Shown here in pieces: positions 26,171 to 35,995 of a stretch of DNA of 64,000 nt (position 1 is the first letter of the stretch; each line of letters opens with the position of its first letter). This DNA is from Flavobacteriia bacterium 40-80 (lineage in GTDB: Bacteria; Bacteroidota; Bacteroidia; Flavobacteriales_D; Crocinitomicaceae): positions 1 through 64,000 of the forward strand of contig MKVF01000027.1 of NCBI GenBank assembly GCA_001899145.1, read 5' to 3'. The notes under the pieces were generated by a model. The model had not been told where the DNA came from and searched no databases. It saw only the letters and a program-made list of their open reading frames with translations. The position numbers and the translations under genes are program-made.

Positions 26171-27445
26171 TTATAATGCTTTTGATAAGATTTGACCAAA
26201 GTAATAAACGTCCTCGAATGAATTGTACAAAGGAGCTGGTGCCATCCGGATCACATTTGGCTCACGCCAGTCGGCGATTACTCCTTCTTCCGTCAGAAAA
26301 TCAAATAATTTTCTCGCTTCACCGTGTACCAGCATTGATAATTGTGCTCCTCTTTTGGTCTTATCTCTCGGAGTAATGATCTCAAAGCTGCATTTTTCAC
26401 CATACAGTTTAGAAACCTCATCAATTATAAATTCCAGGTAGGCTGTCAGCACATCTCTTTTAGCACACAGCTTCTCCATTCCGGCCTCATCAAAAATATC
26501 AAGGGATGCCAGGTGCGCCGCCATTCCGAGAACAGGAGCATTGCTTAGCTGCCATGCTTCCGCTGTTTCCATCGGGCGAAATCCTTTTTCCATCAGAAAA
26601 CGAACGGATTTATCGTGTCCCCACCAGCCGCCGAAACGATTCATGGATTTATCTTTCAGATGCTTCTCGTGGACAAATAAACCTGAAACTCCTCCCGGAG
26701 AAGAGTTTAAATACTTGTAGGAGCACCATGCAGCAAAATCAACTTTCCATTCGTGCAATTTCAACAGAATGTTTCCCGCAGCATGCGCAAGGTCAAAGCC
26801 GACTATCGCTCCGACAGCATGCCCTTTTTCGGTGATGGTTTTCATATCAAACAGCTGTCCGCTGTAATAATTGACTCCTCCGATCATGACTAAAGCCAGC
26901 TCATCGCCCAACTCTTCAATTTTGGCATAAATATCTTCTTCGTTTATCAGATGTTCCCCTGCTCTCGGAGCAATTTCCACAATGGTTGCTTCAGGATCCA
27001 GCCCGTGAAACCGGACCTGCGTTTCCAGGATGTACTGATCACTCGGAAAGGCTTTCGCTTCACACAGGATTTTTGTTCTTTTTCCCTGAGGTTTGTAAAA
27101 AGAAACCATCAGCAGGTGAATATTTGTGGATAACGAATGTGTTACCACGACTTCTTTTTCCAGAGCGCCCACAATTTTAGCCGCTTTAGCAGACAAAAAT
27201 TCATGATAGGAAAACCAGGGCTTTTCTGCTAAAAAATGACCTTCAACACCGTATTGTGCCCAGGCATCCAGTTCTTTCTGAATATAATCCTTAGTTGATC
27301 TGGGTTGTAATCCGAGGGAATTTCCTGTAAAATAAATTATTGGCTTAGCAAGGAAGTTGGGAAATAAGAAGCGTTCTCTGTATGCTTTTAACGGATCATT
27401 TTCATCCATTTTCTGAGCAAAAGCAAGGGTATTTTCAAATTGCAT
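26171..27445 (-). CDS. kynU: Kynureninase
   Basis: PLP-dependent hydrolase cleaving (3-hydroxy)kynurenine to (3-hydroxy)anthranilate and alanine. About 424 residues from ATG 27445 ([19 protein letters not shown]). Family landmarks are [13 protein letters not shown], the PLP region [11 protein letters not shown], and [15 protein letters not shown] with the Schiff-base lysine at about K244. A longer in-frame start at 27526 would run into the upstream glycosyltransferase and through the predicted promoter. It is the first gene of the kynU-kmo-envelope protein operon. Confidence 0.95.
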   Translation of the reverse strand: MQFENTLAFAQKMDENDPLKAYRERFLFPNFLAKPIIYFTGNSLGLQPRSTKDYIQKELDAWAQYGVEGHFLAEKPWFSYHEFLSAKAAKIVGALEKEVVVTHSLSTNIHLLMVSFYKPQGKRTKILCEAKAFPSDQYILETQVRFHGLDPEATIVEIAPRAGEHLINEEDIYAKIEELGDELALVMIGGVNYYSGQLFDMKTITEKGHAVGAIVGFDLAHAAGNILLKLHEWKVDFAAWCSYKYLNSSPGGVSGLFVHEKHLKDKSMNRFGGWWGHDKSVRFLMEKGFRPMETAEAWQLSNAPVLGMAAHLASLDIFDEAGMEKLCAKRDVLTAYLEFIIDEVSKLYGEKCSFEIITPRDKTKRGAQLSMLVHGEARKLFDFLTEEGVIADWREPNVIRMAPAPLYNSFEDVYYFGQILSKAL

Positions 27446-27466
27446 TTGGATAAATTTTCTGAGTTT

Positions 27467-27474
27467 CAAATATA
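27467..27474 (-). promoter_or_regulatory. Probable -7 element of the kynU operon
   Basis: TATATTTG on the minus strand matches TAnnTTTG and lies 21 nt before the kynU ATG, in the gap after the glycosyltransferase stop codon. Confidence 0.45.
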
Positions 27475-27522
27475 AACAAAATGCAGGACGAAAGATGTCA
27501 TTTTCGGTTTTGCATTCAAAAA

Positions 27523-28644
27523 TCAATCCTTCTTAGGGTAAAAATCTGCAATCGCTTCTACCTCTTTATCCCAGTTCTCCAATAGCCTTGCCTGAAGACA
27601 ATTTGCTTTCAGCTCAGCCAGTAATTCCGGCTGGTCAGAGAGTTTCTTTATCGTTTCAGCGATAGCTTCCGGCTCGTGCGACGGGATCAATACACCAACT
27701 TTATATTTTTGCACTATTCCGGCCACTTCGGGAAGGTCTGAAGCAACAATCGCCGTTCCGGCATGGATGTAATCAAACACTTTATTAGGCAGGGAGAACA
27801 GATAATTTTCATTGGTCGGCTTATCCAGCGTCAGCCCGATATCTGCGTGATAAGTGTAGTACATCATCTTTTCATAGGGCTGCCGCCCGAAAAACAATAC
27901 CCTTTCACCTATATTTAATTCCTTAACACGCTGCTTCAGCTGCTCCAGCACGTCTCCGCTCCCGACAATCAAAAGAACGCAGGCAGGCAGGAATCGCATT
28001 GCCTCAATAAGCTCCTCTCCTCCACGATCTACATTAATTCCCGAACCTTGCAGAATAAGGATGGTTTTATCTTCTGGAATCGACAGCTCTTTTTTGGACG
28101 GGACGTCTCTGAACTCAAATAAAGGAGAAACATTCCGGACCACCCGCAGGTTTTTTCCATATTTCTGCTCATATTTTTTTGCAATCGAATGATTTACGGT
28201 AATAATCTTATCTAATCTGGGAAAGCAACAGGCTTCGATCTTTTCCCAGATACATTGTACTTTCGGACGGTGAACCAATTCCGGCACTTCTGTAAAATAC
28301 TCATGAGAATCATAAACCAGCGGTGTTCCTTTCAGCCGGTGAATCAATGTATTTGCAAGCAGCGTGTCCAGGTCATTTGACACCAGTATATCGGCACGAT
28401 GAAACAGCAAAAAGAAAAATAAACGCAAGTTGTAAGCAGCATAAAATAACGCTCCTGTTCTGAAAAGAAGCCGGAATCTTTTTGTTGCGTATGTTCTGTT
28501 TAATGGTTCTTTATTATCAAGCAAACGTCCGACAAGCATCACTTCGTATCCCTGGTTTTGCATGAAAAGGCACATTTTATGTACTCTCTGATCAGTGTAC
28601 AAATCATTGGTAACGGAAACGATTATTTTTTTCTTTTCGGACAT
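27523..28644 (-). CDS. Glycosyltransferase, GT-B fold (GT4/GT1-like)
   Basis: A 373-residue cytoplasmic or membrane-associated sugar transferase. The N-terminal half has [17 protein letters not shown] and a donor-side [22 protein letters not shown]; the C-terminal half has [43 protein letters not shown] and [11 protein letters not shown], the E-rich nucleotide-sugar binding region of GT4-type enzymes. Acceptor and sugar are unknown. The ATG at 28644 is preferred over an in-frame TTG at 28653 because a TAnnTTTG element ends 6 nt upstream of it. Upstream lies a long AT-rich non-coding region. Confidence 0.87.
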   Translation of the reverse strand: MSEKKKIIVSVTNDLYTDQRVHKMCLFMQNQGYEVMLVGRLLDNKEPLNRTYATKRFRLLFRTGALFYAAYNLRLFFFLLFHRADILVSNDLDTLLANTLIHRLKGTPLVYDSHEYFTEVPELVHRPKVQCIWEKIEACCFPRLDKIITVNHSIAKKYEQKYGKNLRVVRNVSPLFEFRDVPSKKELSIPEDKTILILQGSGINVDRGGEELIEAMRFLPACVLLIVGSGDVLEQLKQRVKELNIGERVLFFGRQPYEKMMYYTYHADIGLTLDKPTNENYLFSLPNKVFDYIHAGTAIVASDLPEVAGIVQKYKVGVLIPSHEPEAIAETIKKLSDQPELLAELKANCLQARLLENWDKEVEAIADFYPKKD

Positions 28645-28650
28645 TCCATG

Positions 28651-28658
28651 CAAACTTA
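28651..28658 (-). promoter_or_regulatory. Probable -7 element of the GT4 glycosyltransferase gene
   Basis: TAAGTTTG on the minus strand matches TAnnTTTG. Its last base is 6 nt from the ATG at 28644, which predicts a leaderless or nearly leaderless mRNA. Confidence 0.45.
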
Positions 28659-29085
28659 GCGCATATCTTTTAATTCTGAAGATATTATATACGAATTAAA
28701 AACTCATTATCGGGTTAACTGTAATTGTGTTGATTGTTTAATTCCATAGTACACAGATAATGTTGATGGAGCTGATAAGCGCTGATCTTTGATAATTGCT
28801 AATGATGCTGTTTTGTATCTGTGGAAATTCTAACCGTTTTGGGAGATCATTAAAAAATAATGTGATTTAAGCATAATGTAAAATATAATATAATAAATAT
28901 TATGATTTAATATATTGTTTTATAACACTTTAATTTAAATTTAAAAATATGTGATTTAAGCATATTTATTTTGTAAATATTTGTCTTTTCAGGAGAAATC
29001 CGTATTCTATCCGTCACTTCTCTCCTCTTTCTCATTAATAATTACTTAACCCAAAATCACGTTAATTAAAAATCTTAATTATTCC

Positions 29086-29093
29086 TATATTTG
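29086..29093 (+). promoter_or_regulatory. Probable -7 element of metF
   Basis: TATATTTG matches TAnnTTTG and lies 25 nt before the metF ATG at 29119. Confidence 0.45.
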
Positions 29094-29118
29094 CGCTTTA
29101 TTTGTTCAGACTAACGAA

Positions 29119-30069
29119 ATGAAAGTCATAGATCACCTTAGAGAAGCGAAAGACACACTGTTTTCATTTGAGATTTTACCTCCCTTGAAAGGAAAGAGCA
29201 TTCAGTCAATATACCAAGGCATTGACCCATTGATGGACTTCAAACCAAAGTTTATTAATGTCACCTATCACCGGGAAGAGTATGTTTATAAAGAAAGGGA
29301 AAACGGCCTGCTTCAGAAGATGTCTGTGCGCAAGCGTCCGGGAACAGTCGGAATTTGTGCGGCAATTATGAACAAATACCATGTGGATGCTGTTCCTCAC
29401 CTGATCTGTGGAGGCTTCAACAGAGAAGAAACAGAAAACGCCCTGATAGATTTACAGTTCCTTGGAATTGATAATGTTTTAGCGTTGAGAGGTGATTCTA
29501 TAAAAACAGAATCAACATTTTCTCCTCAGCCCGGAGGACATGAACATGCGGTAGATCTGGTAAAGCAGATCGAGGAAATGAACCAGGGAAACCTGATGGT
29601 AGAGGAAACAACCATGGATCCGACGGATTTTTGCATCGGTGTTGCGGGATATCCTGAAAAACATTTTGAAGCAATGAATTTTTCAACGGATTTGCACTAC
29701 CTGAAACAAAAAGTAGATGCGGGAGCTTCTTACATTGTGACACAAATGTTTTTTGATAACAAAAAATACTTTGATTTTGTGGATGCCTGCCGGGCAGCCG
29801 GTATTACCGTTCCGATTATTCCGGGATTGAAACCTGTAAAAGTATTGAACCATATATCGTTTTTACCTAAATTTTTCCATATTGATTTCCCGGAGGAACT
29901 ATCAAAGGAGCTTTTAAAATGCAGATCCAACGAGGATGTTACAAACGTCGGGATCGAATGGGGGATCAATCAGTCGAAAGAATTGAAGAAAGCAGGTGTT
30001 CCCTGCATTCACTATTATACGATGTCCAACTCTTCTTCCGTTAAAGCAATAGCATCCGAAATTTTTTAA
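29119..30069 (+). CDS. metF: Methylenetetrahydrofolate reductase
   Basis: FAD-dependent reductase forming 5-methyltetrahydrofolate for methionine synthesis, cytoplasmic TIM barrel. The 316-residue length is slightly above E. coli MetF. Family motifs are FSFEILPPLKGKS, FINVTYHREEYV, PHLICGGFNREETENALIDL, NVLALRGDS, IGVAGYPEKHFEA, DAGASYIVTQMFFDN and PIIPGLKPV. The C terminus (GIEWGINQSKELKKAGVPCIHYYTM) is intact. A 3-bp gap to the next gene suggests cotranscription. Confidence 0.97.
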   Translation: MKVIDHLREAKDTLFSFEILPPLKGKSIQSIYQGIDPLMDFKPKFINVTYHREEYVYKERENGLLQKMSVRKRPGTVGICAAIMNKYHVDAVPHLICGGFNREETENALIDLQFLGIDNVLALRGDSIKTESTFSPQPGGHEHAVDLVKQIEEMNQGNLMVEETTMDPTDFCIGVAGYPEKHFEAMNFSTDLHYLKQKVDAGASYIVTQMFFDNKKYFDFVDACRAAGITVPIIPGLKPVKVLNHISFLPKFFHIDFPEELSKELLKCRSNEDVTNVGIEWGINQSKELKKAGVPCIHYYTMSNSSSVKAIASEIF

Positions 30070-30072
30070 TTT

Positions 30073-30603
30073 ATGAAAAAAATAATTTTTATCGCTTTTA
30101 TCCTGCTGGGATTCCACGTAACAGGAATCGCCCAGAAAGCAAATCTGCAAAATGCAGTTGTCGTGGGGTTATTTGACCGTAAGGACGAGCGCTTTCAAAT
30201 GGAGATCCTGCTTTCCGAATTATTGCTGGAAAACAAGATCAAGGCAAAAGTTTCTCTGAATTTTCTAAAGGAAGGCGCGGATGTGACGGCTTTAGCAAAT
30301 GATTCCGTCCAGCAGCTGATCGCCAAAAGCGGCTTTGATACTTATGTTTTGATGGCCGTAAGAGGTTATGACAAAAAATTCAAGCCTGCGACGCAAAAGC
30401 TTCCGTTAGGAGAAGAATTGAGCCTCGGGCATTTATTTCCTATTTACAGGGAAGAAATTTCCAATGTTACATTTGAGTTCAAGTTCTACAAAGGGAATGA
30501 AATGACCGGCTACAGCATGGTTAAAATACCAGCTTCGTCAAAGGAGTCAATGTTAAAAAAATTCCGCCTGAAAATGGGAAAACAAATTAAAAAGCACTGG
30601 TAA
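30073..30603 (+). CDS. Exported protein of unknown function
   Basis: A 176-residue protein with a signal peptide (MKKIIFIAFILLGFHVTGIAQK). The mature part has VVGLFDRKDERFQMEILLSELLLEN, suggesting an N-terminal alpha/beta fold, then SGFDTYVLMAVRGYDKKFKP and a repeated basic tail. There is no lipobox and no membrane segment after the signal. The frame starts 3 bp after metF, probably in the same transcript. I do not recognise a family; periplasmic location is inferred. Confidence 0.75.
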   Translation: MKKIIFIAFILLGFHVTGIAQKANLQNAVVVGLFDRKDERFQMEILLSELLLENKIKAKVSLNFLKEGADVTALANDSVQQLIAKSGFDTYVLMAVRGYDKKFKPATQKLPLGEELSLGHLFPIYREEISNVTFEFKFYKGNEMTGYSMVKIPASSKESMLKKFRLKMGKQIKKHW

Positions 30604-30690
30604 TGCCGGTAACTGCTTTGAATTAAAAATTATTAAGATCAGCATTGATCCGGACAGACCGGGTTAATTAATATTTATAAATGGTATAAT

Positions 30691-31551
30691 ATGCTATTTT
30701 CCATGACCGGCTACGGGAAAGCAACAGGTTCCGTAGCAGACAAAACAATCAGTATTGAGATAAAAACACTGAACAGCAAATCAGTAGATTTGTACACCAA
30801 GATTCCGAACCAGTACAGAGAGCTGGATCCGGTTATGCGTCAGGTGATCTCGGAAGAATTAAAAAGAGGGAAAATTGATTTCCTGCTAACTATTGAGAGC
30901 ACCGGGACCTCTGCTGCCGTTCAGATCAATAAAGAACTGGCAAAGGCTTATTTTGAAGATTTGAAAGCAGCTAACGAGGCTATCGGACAAAAAGACGTGG
31001 ATTATCTTTCGTTGATTTTGAAAATGCCGGAAATTTTCGTGACAGCCAAAGACGAATTAACGGACGAAATAAAAAGCGAGCTGATCAGCCTTGTGAAAAA
31101 AGCCTGCGGATCAGTAAACGATTTCCGGCGCCAGGAAGGATTGGCACTGGAAAAAGATTTCAATGCGAATATTGAAGGTATCCGCCTGTTATTGAATGAT
31201 GTTGAGCAGTATGAGACAGAGCGCGTAGAAGGTATCCGTCAGAAAATGACAAAAGCGCTGGAAGAAATTGGCTCGTACGATGAAGCCCGTTTTCAGCAGG
31301 AAATGATTTACTATATGGAAAAGCTGGATGTTTCCGAGGAAAAAATGCGGCTTTCCAACCATCTGGACTATTTTCTTTCAACCATCAAAGAAAAGGAGCC
31401 CGGCAAAAAGCTTGGTTTTATCGCCCAGGAAATAGGCCGGGAAATAAATACGCTGGGAAGTAAATGTAACCATGCGGAAATTCAGAAGTTAGTGGTGAAC
31501 ATGAAAGATGCGCTCGAAAAAATTAAAGAACAAGTACTAAACACATTATAA
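30691..31551 (+). CDS. YicC/YloC-family endoribonuclease
   Basis: A 286-residue cytoplasmic protein of the YicC family, described as endoribonucleases that act on small RNAs and mRNA. It has the N-terminal SMTGYGKATG, ELKRGKIDF and the conserved C-terminal KKLGFIAQEIGREINTLGSKCNHAEIQKLVV and MKDALEKIKEQV segments. The start gives MLFSMTGYGKA, matching the family. Its TAA is immediately followed by the gmk ATG, a common gene pairing. Confidence 0.93.
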   Translation: MLFSMTGYGKATGSVADKTISIEIKTLNSKSVDLYTKIPNQYRELDPVMRQVISEELKRGKIDFLLTIESTGTSAAVQINKELAKAYFEDLKAANEAIGQKDVDYLSLILKMPEIFVTAKDELTDEIKSELISLVKKACGSVNDFRRQEGLALEKDFNANIEGIRLLLNDVEQYETERVEGIRQKMTKALEEIGSYDEARFQQEMIYYMEKLDVSEEKMRLSNHLDYFLSTIKEKEPGKKLGFIAQEIGREINTLGSKCNHAEIQKLVVNMKDALEKIKEQVLNTL

Positions 31552-32133
31552 ATGCCGGCAGCTATAAAAAAAGGGAAATGCGTCATTTTTTCAGCTCCTT
31601 CGGGTGCCGGAAAAACGACTATTGTCCGGGCGCTCCTGGAACAGATAGATCTTCTGGAATTTTCCGTTTCTGCCTGCAGCCGCCAACCCCGCCCGAATGA
31701 AAAAAACGGTGTGGATTATTACTTTTTGTCAGCGGAGGAATTCCGGAAAAAAATTGATAATGATGAGTTCCTGGAATGGGAAGAGGTTTATAAAGATCAT
31801 TTTTACGGGACACTTAAAAGCGAGGTGGAGCGAATCTGGAAGGACGGAAAAGCGGTGATTTTCGATGTTGATGTCGTTGGCGGAATCAACCTGAAAAATA
31901 AGCTGGGAGAACAGGCATTGGCAATATTTGTTGCTCCGCCGGCAATCGAAACATTAGAAGAAAGGCTCCGGATCCGCTCCACAGAAACAGAGGATAAGAT
32001 CCGGATCCGCACAGAAAAAGCACGTTATGAAATGTCTTTCGCTGAAAAATTTGATGTCGTTTTAGTAAATGAGCTTTTAGAAAAATCCATCGCGGAAGCA
32101 AAGGAAATAACGGAACGATTCATTCAGTCATGA
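31552..32133 (+). CDS. gmk: Guanylate kinase
   Basis: Essential nucleotide kinase making GDP from GMP with ATP. The 193-residue length is standard. P-loop APSGAGKTT is at about residues 15-23, the GMP site has SACSRQPRPNEKNGVDYYFLSAEEF, with EWEEVYKDHFYGT and the lid RIRTEKARYEM. It starts directly after yicC and overlaps nadD by 4 bp (ATGA). Confidence 0.97.
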   Translation: MPAAIKKGKCVIFSAPSGAGKTTIVRALLEQIDLLEFSVSACSRQPRPNEKNGVDYYFLSAEEFRKKIDNDEFLEWEEVYKDHFYGTLKSEVERIWKDGKAVIFDVDVVGGINLKNKLGEQALAIFVAPPAIETLEERLRIRSTETEDKIRIRTEKARYEMSFAEKFDVVLVNELLEKSIAEAKEITERFIQS

Positions 32134-32714
32134 AAATAGGTTTGTTTTTTGGCTCTTTCAATCCAATCCATGTCGGCCACCTGATTTTAGCGAATCACAT
32201 GGTGGAATACGGCCCGCTGGATCAGGTATGGCTGGTCGTTTCTCCTCACAATCCGCTAAAGAAAAAGAAAACGCTTTTGGCGGATTATCACCGTCTGGCA
32301 ATGGTGGAGCTGGCAATTACGGGGAATGATAAGCTAAGGGCATCCAACATTGAATTCAATTTGCCTCAGCCTAATTACACCGTTGTTACCTTAGCAAAGC
32401 TGAAAGAGAAATACCCGGATTACAACTTTGTGCTGATCATGGGAGAAGATAATTTGCTGACATTGGACAAATGGTACAATTATGAGCAGATCATTGAGAA
32501 CTATGAAGTTATAGTTTATCCCAGAAATACGGGATTTAAGTCTCCTTTTCCGCAGGAAAAATGCCCGAACATTTCCGTTTTGGAAAATGTCCCTTTGATG
32601 AACATCTCGTCAACTTTTATCCGGAGGGCAATAAAAGAGAAGAAAAGCGTTAAATATGTGCTGACGGACGGTGTGCTGGAGTACATAGAAAAGATGAATT
32701 TTTATAAAAAATAA
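32130..32714 (+). CDS. nadD: Nicotinate-nucleotide adenylyltransferase
   Basis: Adenylates nicotinate mononucleotide in NAD synthesis, cytoplasmic. The 194-residue length is typical. The nucleotidyl-transfer motif GSFNPIHVGH has the HxGH histidines at about H14 and H17, and the C-terminal NISSTFIRRAIKEKKSV is the second substrate motif. Translation is coupled to gmk by a 4-bp overlap. With kynU and kmo elsewhere in the window it may serve a kynurenine-to-NAD route, which is only an inference. Confidence 0.95.
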   Translation: MKIGLFFGSFNPIHVGHLILANHMVEYGPLDQVWLVVSPHNPLKKKKTLLADYHRLAMVELAITGNDKLRASNIEFNLPQPNYTVVTLAKLKEKYPDYNFVLIMGEDNLLTLDKWYNYEQIIENYEVIVYPRNTGFKSPFPQEKCPNISVLENVPLMNISSTFIRRAIKEKKSVKYVLTDGVLEYIEKMNFYKK

Positions 32715-32725
32715 TAGAAAGTTAT

Positions 32726-33700
32726 ATGAATGAACAAAGAGACAATCTGATCGTTTTTTTATGGAAGAAAAGAAAGCCAATCAGCATCATCACAGGAATT
32801 GGAGCTGTTATTTCGCTGGTCGTTTCATTTTTGATAACTCCGCTTTTTCTTTCAACCGCTATTATTTTCCCGACAGCAACCAGTACGGTTTCATTTTCCG
32901 AGCAGCGTAACGCCAAAGCCTCAGCGATGGACTTCGGTGAAGAAGAGCAGGCAGAGCAGATGCTTCAGATCCTGCAGTCTTCAAAGATCCGTGAATTAAT
33001 CGTCAACCGGTTTAATCTGTTTGACCACTATGAGATCAAACAGGACGATCCGTACAAAAACTATAAGCTTGGAAAAGCATACAATGAGCACATCCAGTGC
33101 AGCAGAACAAAATACGGTTCTATTCAGATTGACGTGCTGGATAAAGACGCACAATTGGCTGCTGACATTGCCAATAAAATCGTTGATTTATATGACTCTG
33201 TAAAAAATGAAATGATCAAAGAACGTACAATTCCTGCGTTTGAGATCAATATTCGTAAACGCCAGATGATTGAGCAAAGTATCAATGATCTTTCCAAAAA
33301 GCTGGACAGCCTTTCTGAAATCGGTGTGGTTACCTCAGAAGCCCGAGCAAATCTTTTCGAAGCATATAACAGTGCTAAAAGTGCGGAAGATAAAAGTTTT
33401 TTCAAAGATAAAATTGATGTCAACCTGAAATTCGGAGCGGAATATGATGGTTTAGTGATGCTCCGTGATGAAAAGACCGTAAAGCTTTCTGATTTTGAAG
33501 CAATTTATGAACAGGCGGAATCAGATGCTTACGCTGATTTCAACCACAAATTCGTGGTTGAAAAAGCAGTAAAGGCAGACCGGAAAGAGAAGCCGAAAAA
33601 ATCGATTATCATTCTTGTTGCTACGTTTGCGACCTTCTTCTTTGCTATTTTCTACTTCCTGATCGCAGAACGTCTTAAAGAATTAAGAAAAATAGCATAA
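32726..33700 (+). CDS. Wzz/chain-length determinant-like membrane protein
   Basis: A 324-residue inner-membrane polysaccharide co-polymerase-like protein. A first membrane helix (ISIITGIGAVISLVVSFLITPLF) is followed by a large periplasmic domain with coiled-coil-like segments (residues about 55-285) and a second helix near the C terminus (KKSIIILVATFATFFFAIFYF). Helix-loop-helix topology and TATSTVSFSEQRN after the first helix are in line with the Wzz/PCP family, and the next gene encodes an O-antigen ligase-like protein. No cytoplasmic kinase domain is present, so a PCP1 rather than PCP2a type is likely. Confidence 0.82.
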   Translation: MNEQRDNLIVFLWKKRKPISIITGIGAVISLVVSFLITPLFLSTAIIFPTATSTVSFSEQRNAKASAMDFGEEEQAEQMLQILQSSKIRELIVNRFNLFDHYEIKQDDPYKNYKLGKAYNEHIQCSRTKYGSIQIDVLDKDAQLAADIANKIVDLYDSVKNEMIKERTIPAFEINIRKRQMIEQSINDLSKKLDSLSEIGVVTSEARANLFEAYNSAKSAEDKSFFKDKIDVNLKFGAEYDGLVMLRDEKTVKLSDFEAIYEQAESDAYADFNHKFVVEKAVKADRKEKPKKSIIILVATFATFFFAIFYFLIAERLKELRKIA

Positions 33701-33703
33701 TTC

Positions 33704-35128
33704 GTGACAGCGGCAATTAAAAAAATAGGAGAAGCTTTCATCTTCTCATTGTTTTTTGCGGTCATGTCGATACTCATCTACATGGACATGGTACCGTTAT
33801 TAGCCTTTCCGATCGGATTAATTGCCATCTATTTTGCACTTTTCCATGCAGAGTACCTGCTGATCTCGCTGTTCTTTTTTACACCGATATCCGTCAATAT
33901 TGAAGAATGGACAGATGGGTTCGGCCTGTTTATTCCTACCGAACCTCTGCTCTTCGGCCTGATGATCCTGCTTGTCTGGCGAAGCATTCTCACAAAGACA
34001 TTCCCTTCTTATCTGCTGAAAAACCTTATTGTCATTTCATTGATCAGCTATTTAAGCGTAGTATTCCTAACCTCTGTTTTAAGCGTAAGACCGCTTGTCA
34101 GCTTTAAGTTTCTGCTCGCAAAACTTTGGTTCATCATCCCAATAATAGGTTTCGGAACAAAAGTATTTGAAAATAAAAAGAACATCAAAACCGCTCTCTG
34201 GCTGTTTTCGATCGGGATCATCATCTCCATCATTTACACCGTTACGCACCATGCGATGTACCGTTTCGGAGAAAAAGAATCGCATTGGGTAATGTCGCCG
34301 ATTTTCAAAGACCATACTATTTACGGAGCAATGGTAGCTTTTACTCTTCCTATATTAGTGGCTTTGTATTTCTACCGGAAACACAGCTTATTGCTCTCTA
34401 TGATCATTCTGCTGCTCGTAGGAATCAATCTTACCGGATTGTATTTTTCCTATACCCGGGCTGCATGGCTGAGCATTTTCGCGGCGCTTGTTGTCTGGGG
34501 ACTGATTCACTTCAGGATAAAGTTCTCCTATCTGCTCGCTATCGCGCTGATTGGCATAGGAGCTGTTCTATTTAACTGGAATGATATTTCATATGCGATG
34601 TCAAAAAACAAAAAAGAACATACCACTGAAGATTTCGGCGAACGGCTTCAAAGTGCCACCAATGTAACGACAGATGCTTCCAATCTGGAACGGATCAACC
34701 GCTGGAGCTGCGCCATCCAGATGTTTGAAGAAAAACCATGGACAGGTTTTGGTCCCGGGACGTACGCTTTTGAATATGCTCCGTTTCAGCGCCCGGAAAA
34801 CCTGACGATCATCTCTACCAATTTCGGGGACGGAGGAAATGCACACAGCGAATATCTGAGCGCGCTTTCCGAAACGGGAATTTTCGGATTGCTGACCTTT
34901 ATCTTTTTTGTTTCCATGATCTTTTACAAAGGAATCACCCTTTATTACCAACTGGAAGAAAAGGATTCCAAAATCCTGGTGCTGGCATTAATTTTATCAC
35001 TTACTACGTATTTCGTTCATGCGTTCCTGAACAATTACCTTGACACCGACAAAGCTGCTGTTCCTGTCTTTGGAGCTTGTGCCATGTTTATCGCCTTGGA
35101 ACATATGGAAGTCCGGAGCAAAAAGTAG
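33704..35128 (+). CDS. O-antigen ligase/polymerase-like membrane protein (WaaL/Wzy superfamily)
   Basis: A 474-residue polytopic membrane protein with about 10-12 helices. The large periplasmic loop after about residue 300 carries NRWSCAIQMFEEKPWTGFGPGTYAFEY and HSEYLSALSETGIFG, the signature region (W/G-rich and H-S-E-Y) of O-antigen ligases. Translation appears to start at GTG 33704, 3 bp after the Wzz-like gene; the pair would act in surface polysaccharide assembly. Whether it polymerises or ligates cannot be told. Confidence 0.85.
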   Translation: MTAAIKKIGEAFIFSLFFAVMSILIYMDMVPLLAFPIGLIAIYFALFHAEYLLISLFFFTPISVNIEEWTDGFGLFIPTEPLLFGLMILLVWRSILTKTFPSYLLKNLIVISLISYLSVVFLTSVLSVRPLVSFKFLLAKLWFIIPIIGFGTKVFENKKNIKTALWLFSIGIIISIIYTVTHHAMYRFGEKESHWVMSPIFKDHTIYGAMVAFTLPILVALYFYRKHSLLLSMIILLLVGINLTGLYFSYTRAAWLSIFAALVVWGLIHFRIKFSYLLAIALIGIGAVLFNWNDISYAMSKNKKEHTTEDFGERLQSATNVTTDASNLERINRWSCAIQMFEEKPWTGFGPGTYAFEYAPFQRPENLTIISTNFGDGGNAHSEYLSALSETGIFGLLTFIFFVSMIFYKGITLYYQLEEKDSKILVLALILSLTTYFVHAFLNNYLDTDKAAVPVFGACAMFIALEHMEVRSKK

Positions 35129-35171
35129 TTCGCATTCAATCATTAATTCAAATATAGCGGAACAAAAAAAA

Positions 35172-35192
35172 GGAGCCTGATAATCAGACTCC
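35172..35192 (-). terminator. Terminator of the coiled-coil protein gene
   Basis: Read on the minus strand, the stem ggagtctgat/atcaggctcc (one mismatch) is followed by eight T residues (TTTTTTTTG). It lies after the stop codon at 35215. Confidence 0.82.
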
Positions 35193-35214
35193 CTTTGTAA
35201 TAGGTAATTAAAAA

Positions 35215-35877
35215 TTACTTCACTTTTGTATTTTTAATTGACTTAATTTTATCTTCTTGTTTAGAAATCTCTTCTTTTTTCTTAGAAATATTCACTTCGT
35301 TGTCTTTGATTTTTCTCTCGTTTTCGTCGATTTTCTTTTTGTAGTTATCAATTTCTTTTTTGTAAGAAGCATCCTGCTTTTCAAAAGCTTTCAATTCTTT
35401 TTCCTGAGTTTTCAGGATTTTCTCTTCTGCTTTTACGTCAACTGCCAAAGCTTGATTTCCTGCCTGAACAGCAAAAGCATACAGCTTCTCTTTGAATTCA
35501 TTAAATTGAGAAGGATGTTGGTTGCTGGATAAATAAGCACCTCCTAAATCTGTTGCTACCGCAACTTTCACATCCTGACCATCCTGAAATATTCTGGTAT
35601 AGGTGTCAAATGTTTTTCCTTCAAACAATTTTTTGTTAGCAGACTGAAGTGTCGAGTACTCTCCTTTACCTGAAGTCATTTTTCCGCCCCAGGACTTGAG
35701 CTCATTTTTGAGTTCTTTCTCTACCACTTCTTTTTTAGAATCGGGAATTGTGACCACAATCGCATTTTTACTTCCTACAGAAAAATTGTAGTTTTCTTCT
35801 GTGATTTTCACCTCCTTTTTTTGCGCAGCAAGACCAAAGCTCACCGCAACAAACAATACTGAAAAAATGTGTTTCAT
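35215..35877 (-). CDS. Exported coiled-coil protein of unknown function
   Basis: A 220-residue protein. The ATG at 35877 gives the signal peptide MKHIFSVLFVAVSFGLAAQ. Residues about 20-135 form a small globular part (VGSKNAIVVTIPDSKKEVVEKEL, RIFQDGQDVKVAVATDLGGAYLS). Residues about 140-220 are a continuous Lys/Glu-rich coiled coil with heptad-like spacing. There are no cysteines in the mature part. It appears monocistronic with its own terminator and is likely periplasmic or surface-associated. No family recognised. Confidence 0.75.
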   Translation of the reverse strand: MKHIFSVLFVAVSFGLAAQKKEVKITEENYNFSVGSKNAIVVTIPDSKKEVVEKELKNELKSWGGKMTSGKGEYSTLQSANKKLFEGKTFDTYTRIFQDGQDVKVAVATDLGGAYLSSNQHPSQFNEFKEKLYAFAVQAGNQALAVDVKAEEKILKTQEKELKAFEKQDASYKKEIDNYKKKIDENERKIKDNEVNISKKKEEISKQEDKIKSIKNTKVK

Positions 35878-35995
35878 AGTTATAATCAATTTTTTACGAA
35901 ATTAATATAAAAAAATTTATTCATAACCACAATTAAAACTCAAAAGAACTATTATTATGATTAATTTTAGTGTTTCTAAAAAAAGAGTAAAAAAA

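Larger units (their letters stand above)
28645..29118. other. AT-rich intergenic region with a 15-bp direct repeat
   Basis: These 474 bases hold no gene that I can support. They contain the divergent promoter elements at 28651-28658 and 29086-29093 and a very AT-rich stretch at about 28855-28990, in which tgtgatttaagcata occurs at 28861-28875 and again at 28950-28964. A related tatgatttaatata lies between the two. Confidence 0.7.

Noticed and set aside
27446-27526. Longer start for kynureninase
   Set aside because: It runs through the predicted promoter and into the preceding gene; the ATG at 27445 matches the family.
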